From Candidatus Saccharimonadota bacterium (lineage in GTDB: Bacteria; Patescibacteriota; Saccharimonadia; Saccharimonadales; Saccharimonadaceae), in assembly GCA_017460065.1 (NCBI GenBank), contig JAFUBT010000002.1:62001-126000 (forward strand): 64,000 bases of DNA, read 5' to 3'. The notes beneath the pieces are model-generated. The model made no database searches, was not told the DNA's origin, and saw only the letters and a list, made by a program, of their open reading frames with translations. Of the stretch, positions 1-6,666 are shown piece by piece (the first letter of the stretch is position 1; each line of letters begins with the position of its first letter). The position numbers were made by a program, and so were the translations under genes.

Positions 1-766
1 CGTCGTTCTGGCGCGTATTGCGACGATACTTAACTTCTGTAAAATAGAACACCCCAGCATTTTGCGACACGATGTCGATTTCGCAGAACTTTGTCCGCCA
101 ATTGCGCGCCACAATTGCATGACCTTGCGCGCGTAGGAACTCTGCTACTTTTTCTTCGGCAACGTCACCGCTGCGTAGCGGGGCACTACTGGTGTTTTGC
201 CGTGCTAGCATTTCGGCCATTGGCCGAAAACTTCGTCGATGTTCGGGGCATAGACCGTATTTTTCGATTGCCGCTCGATGCGTCGCCGTTCCGTAGCCGA
301 CATGTTTTTCGAAGCCGTAATATGGGTATTTTTCGGCAAGCTTTTTCATGTAATTGTCGCGGGCAACCTTCGCTACAATAGCCGCTGCAGATACTTCCGG
401 CACCAGCAAATCAGCTTTCTTCATGGTCTGTACGTAGGGCGCAAGCGGCGTCTCGCGCAAGAAGTTCACCGTCCCATCAATCACGATTTCGTGGAAGGAT
501 ACTTTAATCTGCTTAACAGCCATTTGGCAGGCTTTACGGAGTGCAGCGGCTAAACCAATTTCGTCTAATTCTTCAGCCTGCACCCAGCCTAAGCCATACT
601 CACACTGCTCGCAAATTTGTTGCGCTAAGGCTTCGCGCTTAGCGGCACTGAGCTTTTTGCTATCCGTCAGCCCTTCAATTCCTGCGCCATCCAGCACGCA
701 GGCGCCTACAACAAGAGGCCCCGCCCAGGGACCTCTGCCAACTTCATCAATTCCAAGAATCGCCAA
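1..766 (-). CDS. rnhB: Ribonuclease HII fused to a YraN-type (UPF0102) nuclease domain, 3' partial
   Basis: The frame is open from a TTG start at 766 to the window edge (about 255 residues). Residues 1-190 are RNase HII, which removes ribonucleotides and RNA primers from RNA:DNA hybrids. The N-terminal GIDEVGRGPWAGP motif supplies Asp7 and Glu8; further acidic residues are Asp97 (VIDGT) and Asp119 (KADLLVPEVSAAAI). From about residue 198 it continues without a stop into a YraN-like domain (RNWRTKFCEID, then FTEVKYRR), the E/D...EVK pattern of restriction-like nucleases. rnhB and yraN are usually separate neighbours near rplS in other bacteria, so this looks like a fusion of that pair. The start lies 4 bases after the rplS stop, so translation is probably coupled; TTG is the only good start before the GIDEVGRG motif. 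Confidence 0.88.
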   Translation of the reverse strand, partial: MAILGIDEVGRGPWAGPLVVGACVLDGAGIEGLTDSKKLSAAKREALAQQICEQCEYGLGWVQAEELDEIGLAAALRKACQMAVKQIKVSFHEIVIDGTVNFLRETPLAPYVQTMKKADLLVPEVSAAAIVAKVARDNYMKKLAEKYPYYGFEKHVGYGTATHRAAIEKYGLCPEHRRSFRPMAEMLARQNTSSAPLRSGDVAEEKVAEFLRAQGHAIVARNWRTKFCEIDIVSQNAGVFYFTEVKYRRNTRQND

Positions 767-770
767 ATTT

Positions 771-1271
771 TTAAGCTTCTGCCGGCTCGGCTTTAGCTTC
801 GTTGGTTGCGGTTTCGGCCGCTTCGGTCTTGGCTTCTGTGCTTGCGGTATCCGCGACTTCTTCAGCCGGTGCTTCGGCCTTGTCTTCTACGGTTGGTAGT
901 TCGTTTACGGCTTTGCGATCGAAATCTTTCTGTGCCAAGCGAGCGGACTTACCAGAACGTTCGCGCAAGTAACGGAGATTATTACGGCGGACTTTGCCAC
1001 GGCGGACAATTTCGACTTTCTCAACCAAGGGGCTGTGGAGCAAGAAGCTCTTCTCGACGCCAACGCCAGAAGTGACTTTACGCACGACGATGCGTTCGGT
1101 GTGAGATTGCTTGCGGTCGACGCGAATCACGGTGCCTTCAAAGACCTGAATGCGGAACTTGCCGCCTTCTTGAATCTTCTGAGATACCCGCACGGTGTCA
1201 CCAGAGCGTACGTCAATGACGGCAGCTTTTTTCTGGGCGTCTCCCACCATTTGTAACAATTCAAATGACAT
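771..1271 (-). CDS. rplS: 50S ribosomal protein L19 with acidic C-terminal tail
   Basis: L19 sits at the 30S-50S interface. Residues 1 to about 120 match the L19 core (SGDTVRVSQKI, FEGTVIRV, the basic RGKVRRNNLRYLRER). The usual length is about 115 residues; here residues 122-166 form an Ala/Glu/Thr-rich low-complexity tail absent from standard L19. An AAGG-type ribosome binding site lies 9-12 bases upstream of ATG. It is followed at once by rnhB on the same strand, an arrangement common in Gram-positive bacteria. The tail is probably a disordered lineage-specific extension. Confidence 0.95.
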   Translation of the reverse strand: MSFELLQMVGDAQKKAAVIDVRSGDTVRVSQKIQEGGKFRIQVFEGTVIRVDRKQSHTERIVVRKVTSGVGVEKSFLLHSPLVEKVEIVRRGKVRRNNLRYLRERSGKSARLAQKDFDRKAVNELPTVEDKAEAPAEEVADTASTEAKTEAAETATNEAKAEPAEA

Positions 1272-1350
1272 ATTCTTACCTTTTATTTATAATATTGAAA
1301 AACTTTTCTCATTTTAGCATATTTTTGCCAGTTTGAAAAGGGGTGATATA

Positions 1351-2961
1351 CTAAATCACTCTGGAGACTTCATCGAGCGTCGTGTCGCCCCGCAGGGCAG
1401 CCAAGACACCTTTCTGCTCGAGCGTCAGCAGACCATGCTTTCTGGCGGTTTCTTCGATTGCTTCGGTGTTGGTTTCGCGTACGTCGCCACGAATGTATTT
1501 CTGGATTTCTTCATTCACCACCATCTGCTCCATGATTGCTGTCCGGCCGTTAAAGCCAAAGGGGTGTTCTTCGCTGGCTTTCTCTTTGTATAGGGTGATG
1601 TTATCTAAATTGTAATCATGCGGCACGCCATCCAGCACGCGTTTAATATAGTCAGTCGTGGCGGCATCGGCTTGGTAGGCCTCTTTGTTATCGGCCAATT
1701 TGCGCACCAAGCGTTGGGCGATTAGCAGCCGAATCGACGACGAGAAAATTGGGTTTACGCCAATCATGTCGATCATCCGGGAAAAGGCTGCCGCAGTAGA
1801 GTTGGCGTGGAAGGACGAAAGCACCAAGTGCCCAGTAATCGAGGCCTGAATTGCGGTGCGTGCGGTATCATTATCGCGAATCTCGCCCACCATTACTACG
1901 TCTGGGTCTAGACGCAAGACTGAGCGTAATCCATCTGCGAACGATCCGCCCTGGGTAGTCTGAATCGGAATCTGCGAAATACCACCAATGCCGTACTCAA
2001 TCGGGTCTTCCAAAGTGATAATTTTGCGTTCGGTCGAGTTCAACGCATTCAAAATTGAATACAGGGTAGTAGACTTACCAGAACCCGTCGGACCCACCAT
2101 CAGCACCAAACCGCGCGGGTGTGAAATGACGTCATTAATTTGCGCGCGTTCGTCTTCCGTGATACCGAGCAAATCCAAATTCAGTAAACTCTCGTCAAAA
2201 TTGAACAAGCGCAACACGGCGTCTTGTCCATACATCGTTGGCACCATCTCGACACGTATATTGAGTAGATGTGTCGAGCCATCGCGCGTCACGTCCTTTT
2301 GCATATGGCCAGACTGCGGCCGCGTGCTAGCCGTCGAAATATTTGCCCGCGAGCTCAATTCGCCCATAAAAATCCGGTATTTATCACGACTAATCTCGGC
2401 AACGGGATGCAAAATCCCGTCCACCCGCATCCGGATGCGGATTGTGTGGCGGAGGTTTTCGATATGGATATCGCTCGCGCCCAACTTGTCGGCCTGGTCT
2501 AGTAGATAATCAAATACCTTTTCGGTCGAAACTTGATCCAGGGTTTGCGATACCGACTGTAGGGTAGTGCTATCGCCCTCCGCAGCAATCTTAATGTCGT
2601 CGTAATGAACTTCCTGGGGCGGGTCGTGACGGAGCATGAACACTTGGTAAGCGGAATTCGAAATCAGGTAAAACTCAATCTTTAAACCCTGATCGGAATA
2701 TTCACGACTCAAACGATCGATGACACTCTTGGGCGTCTGGCTCGTGACCATAAACTGATACGGCACCGCCTCAACCCCCTTCTGCAGAGGAATAATATAA
2801 TCGCGGTGCATCTGCTCTACGCCGAGCACGTCGCGCACGAGCGGAAAATCGTTTTCGAAATCCCGCGTATCGAGATAGGCTAAACCCAAAATCCCCGCTC
2901 TGCGGCTGGTGGCGTCTTCTTCATTCTGCCTACGCTTGCGCTGGACCTCTTCCTCGTTCAT
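1351..2961 (-). CDS. pilB: PilB/GspE-type type IV pilus assembly ATPase
   Basis: Hexameric secretion ATPase that powers pilin polymerisation at the cytoplasmic face of the membrane. Residues 1-130 form an N-terminal MshEN/GspE-N-like region. The ATPase core has Walker A GPTGSGKST (residues 290-298), an Asp box (TLEDPIEYGI), Walker B DPDVVMVGEIRD (about 352-363) and a His box SSFHANS (about 382-388). The four-cysteine zinc site usual after RLVR in PilB/GspE is missing (RLVRKLADNKEAY). No retraction ATPase PilT or platform protein PilC is nearby, but prepilins occur at 6.1-6.5 kb and 37-41 kb. The start follows a TACAAT -10 element by 6 bases, so the mRNA is probably leaderless. Confidence 0.9.
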   Translation of the reverse strand: MNEEEVQRKRRQNEEDATSRRAGILGLAYLDTRDFENDFPLVRDVLGVEQMHRDYIIPLQKGVEAVPYQFMVTSQTPKSVIDRLSREYSDQGLKIEFYLISNSAYQVFMLRHDPPQEVHYDDIKIAAEGDSTTLQSVSQTLDQVSTEKVFDYLLDQADKLGASDIHIENLRHTIRIRMRVDGILHPVAEISRDKYRIFMGELSSRANISTASTRPQSGHMQKDVTRDGSTHLLNIRVEMVPTMYGQDAVLRLFNFDESLLNLDLLGITEDERAQINDVISHPRGLVLMVGPTGSGKSTTLYSILNALNSTERKIITLEDPIEYGIGGISQIPIQTTQGGSFADGLRSVLRLDPDVVMVGEIRDNDTARTAIQASITGHLVLSSFHANSTAAAFSRMIDMIGVNPIFSSSIRLLIAQRLVRKLADNKEAYQADAATTDYIKRVLDGVPHDYNLDNITLYKEKASEEHPFGFNGRTAIMEQMVVNEEIQKYIRGDVRETNTEAIEETARKHGLLTLEQKGVLAALRGDTTLDEVSRVI

Positions 2962-2975
2962 AATCTCATTGTATC

Positions 2976-3500
2976 ATGAAAAAGCTTATCGTTATTTTGT
3001 ATAATATTCGCTCCAGCTACAATGTTGGCGCTATTTTGCGAACTTGCGATGCGCTTGGTGTCGACCGGGTGTATTTTACCGGTTATACGCCGTTTCTGGA
3101 TAAAGGTTTACCGCACGAGCAGGCCAAACTAGCCAAGCAAATTCACAAAACCGCCCTTGGCGCCGAGCAGACCGTCAACTGGCAGCGTACGGACGACATC
3201 ACCACGCTCATTTCGCAGCTTCAAGCAGACGGCGTCCGTGTCGTGGCGCTCGAGCAGGGCAGCCACTCTCATAATTTAGCCGCCGGATATCAGCCGGATT
3301 ACAACATGGCGCTCATTTTGGGTGAAGAGGTGCACGGCATTCCGCCGGCCATTTTGCGACAATGCGACGAACTGCTTGAGATCCCTATGTGTGGGCAAAA
3401 AGAGTCCTTCAACGTCTCGGTCGCTGCCGGTATTGCACTTTGGGAGTTGCGCAAAGCTAAACTGAACGATAAAAGAAAATATCTACGTAAGCCAGAATGA
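2976..3500 (+). CDS. SpoU/TrmH-family RNA 2'-O-methyltransferase
   Basis: A compact 174-residue SPOUT methyltransferase lacking an extra RNA-binding domain. All three SpoU motifs are visible: motif 1 NIRSSYNVGAILRTCDA at residues 9-25, motif 2 ALILGEEVHGIP, and motif 3 IPMCGQKESFNVSVAAGIAL near the C-terminus, which forms the trefoil-knot SAM site. The target RNA (tRNA or rRNA) cannot be told from sequence. It is divergent from the pilB-like gene with only 14 bases between the two start codons, so their promoters must overlap the opposite gene. Its 3' end overlaps the convergent membrane-protein gene by 44 bases. Confidence 0.88.
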   Translation: MKKLIVILYNIRSSYNVGAILRTCDALGVDRVYFTGYTPFLDKGLPHEQAKLAKQIHKTALGAEQTVNWQRTDDITTLISQLQADGVRVVALEQGSHSHNLAAGYQPDYNMALILGEEVHGIPPAILRQCDELLEIPMCGQKESFNVSVAAGIALWELRKAKLNDKRKYLRKPE

Positions 3501-3906
3501 CTCCCGCCACCATCATGTAGCCGTGTGCGCCGTCCAGCCACTGCGTGATTTCTGCCGCCAAAGTGTCGAAGCTAAAGTAATACACTAGTAAATCCGAGAG
3601 CAATACTGTTAGCGTTGCTGCAAAAACCACCGCTTCGGCGATACGCAGTAGTCCGAACAAGCCACTTTTGCCAGCGCGAAAATACAAAAGCAACGGGATA
3701 ACCGCCACAAACAAGGCGTAGAGTATTTGCTGTGTCAGTGTCACATCGACAGTCGGTACCCAGGTGTGAATCGTCTCTGCGAACAACGCACCAAAATGGT
3801 CATAAACCGCCAACCCCGCCACCATCGCCAAAAACGCAATACCAATATGGCGCTTAAAGAAAACAAAACAGAACAATAACGCTGCTAATACGACCGCTAA
3901 AACCAT
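3457..3906 (-). CDS. Small integral membrane protein, unknown function
   Basis: 149 residues with about four hydrophobic segments: 1-17, 22-45 (IGIAFLAMVAGLAVY), 62-80 (ILYALFVAVIPLLLYF) and 88-112, then a final amphipathic segment. There is no signal peptide beyond the first TM and no catalytic motif. A TGCTATAAT extended -10 lies 6 bases upstream of ATG, indicating a leaderless transcript. The last 44 bases are antisense to the SpoU gene. The helix pattern is loosely like CvpA-type proteins, but I cannot support that assignment. Confidence 0.7.
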   Translation of the reverse strand: MVLAVVLAALLFCFVFFKRHIGIAFLAMVAGLAVYDHFGALFAETIHTWVPTVDVTLTQQILYALFVAVIPLLLYFRAGKSGLFGLLRIAEAVVFAATLTVLLSDLLVYYFSFDTLAAEITQWLDGAHGYMMVAGVILAYVDIFFYRSV

Positions 3907-3933
3907 AAACAGATTATAGCACGTCTGTTTTTA

Positions 3934-4845
3934 CTAGGCGCCGATGCGGTCGCGATGCGGTGTGCGTTTAGCGTTGTGCTCGATATATTCGATAATCTTG
4001 CCGGCGACGTTGCGACCAGTGACTTTTTCAATGCCAAAACCAGGCGAGGCGTTTACTTCGAGCACCAATGGCCCTCGCTCCGAGCGCATAATGTCTACAC
4101 CGGCTACACTTAAGCCCATCGCTTTTGCCGAGCGCACGGCGACTTTTTCTTCTTGTGGCGTAAGCTTAATTGGCGTGCCGCTGCCACCTTTGTGCAGATT
4201 CGAACGAAAATCATCGTCCAGACTCTGTCGCTTCATGCTAGCGACGACCTTACTACCCACTACGAACGCACGAATATCAGTACCGGCAGATTCTTTCACG
4301 TATTCCTGCAGCAGGATGTTCGTGCCGCTGTCGTTGGCCAAATAGAAGGCCTGCAAGGTGGATTTAGCCGCCTTTTTCGTCTCCGCCAATACGACGCCGT
4401 TACCATGCGTGCCGCTTGCCAGCTTAATGATTACTGGCGCGCCGTCCAGCTGGTCTAGCAGCTGGTCAATATCCGCCGAGTCGCGCGACACGACTGTTTT
4501 TGGAATATCGATATCGTTTTTTGCTAGCAGCTGCATCGAGCGTAGCTTGTCGCGTGCTCGCGTAATCGCCAACGAGCGCGACAAAGTGTAGTTCCCTTGC
4601 ATCTCGAGCTGTCGTACGACCATGCAGCCATACTTAGTCATGTGCGAAGCGATGCGTGGGATGATCGCATCATAATGCCCCAGCGCCTCGCCTTTGTAAT
4701 AGACTAGGTTCTGTTTTGGTTCAATTGAAACGTAGCAGTCTTTATATTTGACGATATCTACTTCGTGCCCACGAAGCTCAGCTTCTTCTTTGAGGCGTTT
4801 TGTGGAGTAGTTCCCAGGGCCGTTCGACAAGATGGCGATTTTCAT
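3934..4845 (-). CDS. rimK: RimK-family ATP-grasp amino-acid ligase
   Basis: 303-residue ATP-grasp enzyme of the RimK family, which adds glutamates to the C-terminus of ribosomal protein S6 in Escherichia coli. The N-terminal Rossmann-like lobe starts MKIAILSNGPGNYSTKRL. The ATP-grasp core shows VIIKLASGTHGNGVVL, ILLQEYV, DIRAFVVG, and the Mg-binding GVDIMRSERGPLVLEVNASPG. The start overlaps the stop of the RimB-like protease gene by 4 bases (ATGA), so the two are co-translated. The substrate here is inferred only; S6 is not in the window. Confidence 0.92.
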   Translation of the reverse strand: MKIAILSNGPGNYSTKRLKEEAELRGHEVDIVKYKDCYVSIEPKQNLVYYKGEALGHYDAIIPRIASHMTKYGCMVVRQLEMQGNYTLSRSLAITRARDKLRSMQLLAKNDIDIPKTVVSRDSADIDQLLDQLDGAPVIIKLASGTHGNGVVLAETKKAAKSTLQAFYLANDSGTNILLQEYVKESAGTDIRAFVVGSKVVASMKRQSLDDDFRSNLHKGGSGTPIKLTPQEEKVAVRSAKAMGLSVAGVDIMRSERGPLVLEVNASPGFGIEKVTGRNVAGKIIEYIEHNAKRTPHRDRIGA

Positions 4846-5348
4846 TTTGCTGCCTCCTCGTTATTTTTACTGTGTTGTTTGTAAAAATCTTCCTTCATGG
4901 CGCGGGTTAGCTTCATCGCGGCATCTTTCGTTTCTGGCGTATAAATTCGTTCACGACTAACATCGACCACGAAATTATCTTTGAGCGTGCGGCGACCAAT
5001 CAAAATCGGATAAACATGCGTCGAGCGGTCACTCAGTCCCAATACGGTCTTCACCTCTCGTCCGTTGATTCTCAGGCGAAAAGGCGCCTTGAAGCGCATC
5101 GCAATATGACCGGAGGCGCTTTTGACTTTGCTCGCATCGTATTCGGCACAGACGACATCTTCGCCAGTGTAGAACTCCGAACCCTTGCCAAAGAGCTTAA
5201 AAACTAGTCGACCTTGTTCGTCGATGTGAATGTCGCTCGCCCAAATTGCCGAGCTATCCGCGCCAGTATCCACCTTGGCGGGCACCTTTTTGATGCTTTC
5301 GCTCAGGTCAACTAGGGCATCACGACCAATCGTTTCTAGTTTACTCAT
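4842..5348 (-). CDS. rimB: RimB-like retropepsin-type protease (DUF/PF05618 family)
   Basis: Member of the putative ATP-dependent zinc protease family PF05618, whose fold is aspartic-protease-like; RimB has been described as a glutamate-trimming partner of RimK. The key motif KVDTGADSSAIWA is at about residues 23-35 and is followed by YPILIGRRTLKDNFVVDVS. I chose ATG at 5348 (MSKLETIGRD) instead of the ATG 20 codons upstream, because a TATAAT element at 5355-5360 lies 6 bases before it; the upstream start would lie before that promoter. It is first in an operon with rimK. Confidence 0.85.
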   Translation of the reverse strand: MSKLETIGRDALVDLSESIKKVPAKVDTGADSSAIWASDIHIDEQGRLVFKLFGKGSEFYTGEDVVCAEYDASKVKSASGHIAMRFKAPFRLRINGREVKTVLGLSDRSTHVYPILIGRRTLKDNFVVDVSRERIYTPETKDAAMKLTRAMKEDFYKQHSKNNEEAAK

Positions 5349-5354
5349 TGCCTT

Positions 5355-5360
5355 ATTATA
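5355..5360 (-). promoter_or_regulatory. -10 element of rimB-rimK
   Basis: TATAAT ends 6 bases before the rimB ATG, so transcription should begin at or beside the start codon (leaderless). Confidence 0.65.
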
Positions 5361-5446
5361 ACACTTTCGCTTAAAAAAGTCAAAGGTTATCACCCTGAAA
5401 TCCCCCAAATATGCTAAAATATAGTTAACTTCACGGGAGTAGAGTT

Positions 5447-6031
5447 ATGAAAAAGGAGTTAGCAGCAATTAAGCACGCTCGCAGCGCCAAGGAATTTCCT
5501 GGTGTTGATCTGGCCGAAGATGAGTATGTTGTACTTAGTATCGAGCGCTCCAAACTGGGCGTTATTGCCATTTGGTTTGTTGCCGCCGTACTGGCTATTA
5601 TCTTGACCGCAGCGGTGATTCTGTTGTCCAACGCTAGCACTTTCGACAATTCGTATCTCACCATTAACGCCAATGCGCGCAAATACCTAACGTTGGGTAT
5701 TGTTACGCTGTATTTCTTGCTCCTTTTTGGCGCTCTTATCGGTCAGGCTATCTACAAATCCAACCATCTTTACATCACCAATTTACGCGCTATCCAGAAT
5801 ATCCGCACTTCCTTGTTCAATAATTCCACTAATATTATCGAACTCGGCAAGATCGAGGATGTTTCTTATCGCCAGCACAGCCTCTGGGATCACATTTTTC
5901 AAGTCGGGACTCTGCGCATGTCGACGATGGGCGACGAAACCACCTATACCTTTAATTTTCTTGACACGCCACATGATGAAATTGACCAAATCTCCAAGCT
6001 TGTCCAGAACGCTCGCCCCAGCAAAAAATAG
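5447..6031 (+). CDS. Membrane protein with bacterial PH-like (bPH2) domain
   Basis: 194 residues. Two TM segments, about 39-62 (VIAIWFVAAVLAIILTAAVI) and 85-106 (YLTLGIVTLYFLLLFGALIG), are followed by a cytoplasmic bPH2-like domain. That domain is recognised by HLYITNLRAI, then IIELGKIEDVSYRQ, then IFQVGTLRMSTMGDETTYTF, the usual order in YdbT/YdbS-type proteins. The function is unknown; such proteins are thought to act at the membrane surface. A TGCTAAAAT extended -10 at 5412-5424 and a GGGAG ribosome binding site precede ATG. It converges on the pilin gene at 6076. Confidence 0.75.
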   Translation: MKKELAAIKHARSAKEFPGVDLAEDEYVVLSIERSKLGVIAIWFVAAVLAIILTAAVILLSNASTFDNSYLTINANARKYLTLGIVTLYFLLLFGALIGQAIYKSNHLYITNLRAIQNIRTSLFNNSTNIIELGKIEDVSYRQHSLWDHIFQVGTLRMSTMGDETTYTFNFLDTPHDEIDQISKLVQNARPSKK

Positions 6032-6075
6032 CCCCGTCCGACGGAGCTATTGAGAAAGCGTGCCTCACTAATCGG

Positions 6076-6468
6076 CTAATGACGGCTGGTCTTGATGTAG
6101 TCGTCTTCTTTTTCGAGGTCGGCTCGTAGCGAATATTGTTTACACTTACCGTCCTTGCAATCACTTGCTTCGTAACTGTAATTACTGCCTTCGGCCCAGA
6201 GATTTGCGCCAGTTGGATCGGTAAACAGGTTTGGGTCTATCCACGGTAAAACCTCGGCCGAATCAATGTATTCTGGGTAATACTCGTGCTGCGCATAGTA
6301 TCCTTCCTCCAAGGCATAATACATCGCGTTGATTGCGGTTTTGCGTTGGTCGTCGCGATCCATTGCGTCAACGGTGTTTTTCTGCACGAAAAACAGCACC
6401 ACAGCAATCCCCACAAAAACAATACAAAGAATCAACTCCAGAACCGTAAAAGCTTTTCTCGTCTTCAT
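6076..6468 (-). CDS. Type IV prepilin-like protein
   Basis: 130 residues with a short class III signal: basic MKTRK, then the A|FTVLELILC junction, with Glu at +5 and a single hydrophobic helix to about residue 28. Position -1 is Ala instead of the usual Gly; prepilin peptidases can tolerate this, but it is uncommon. The body is short with a Cys pair (ASDCKDGKCKQ) near the C-terminus, like the D-loop disulfide of pilins. It could be the major pilin or a minor pseudopilin. A TGTGATAAAAT element ends 6 bases before ATG, and a terminator for the upstream tRNA-Met precedes it, so it is transcribed alone. Confidence 0.8.
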   Translation of the reverse strand: MKTRKAFTVLELILCIVFVGIAVVLFFVQKNTVDAMDRDDQRKTAINAMYYALEEGYYAQHEYYPEYIDSAEVLPWIDPNLFTDPTGANLWAEGSNYSYEASDCKDGKCKQYSLRADLEKEDDYIKTSRH

Positions 6469-6474
6469 GCTTAG

Positions 6475-6485
6475 ATTTTATCACA
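6475..6485 (-). promoter_or_regulatory. Extended -10 of the pilin gene
   Basis: TGTGATAAAAT ends 6 bases upstream of the pilin ATG; leaderless arrangement. Confidence 0.6.
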
Positions 6486-6511
6486 TTGATCCATGGCATG
6501 TGTGCCCAAAC

Positions 6512-6530
6512 AAAAAAGCCCCACTGGGCT
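6512..6530 (-). terminator. Intrinsic terminator after tRNA-Met
   Basis: On the minus strand AGCCC-AGTG-GGGCT is followed by a run of six T. It lies between the tRNA-Met 3' end and the pilin promoter. Confidence 0.75.
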
Positions 6531-6547
6531 CCGGATGCATTTAAATG

Positions 6548-6624
6548 TGGTAGCACCGACTGGGGTCGAACCAGTGACCTTAGGCTTATGAGTCCTACGC
6601 TCTAACCAGCTGAGTTACGGTGCC
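6548..6624 (-). tRNA. tRNA-Met (CAT), elongator type
   Basis: 77-nt cloverleaf with acceptor GGCACCG/CGGTGCT, D arm AGCTGGTTAGAGC, anticodon loop CTCATAA, T arm CTGGTTCGACCCCAG and an encoded CCA. The acceptor pairs at position 1 (G-T) and the anticodon stem resembles elongator tRNA-Met. A CAT anticodon can also be tRNA-Ile2 after lysidine modification, and tilS is in this window, so that alternative is not fully excluded. Confidence 0.93.
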
Positions 6625-6646
6625 ACGAAAAACTCCCCTCCCTGAT

Positions 6647-6655
6647 ATTATAGCA
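6647..6655 (-). promoter_or_regulatory. Extended -10 of tRNA-Met
   Basis: TGCTATAAT sits 22 bases upstream of the mature tRNA 5' end; no clear -35. Confidence 0.6.
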
Positions 6656-6666
6656 TAGAGCTACCG

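Noticed and set aside
6027-6060. Possible terminator after the bPH2-like gene (AGCCCCGTC/GACGGAGCT)
   Set aside because: One mismatch, almost no loop and no T run; too weak to call.
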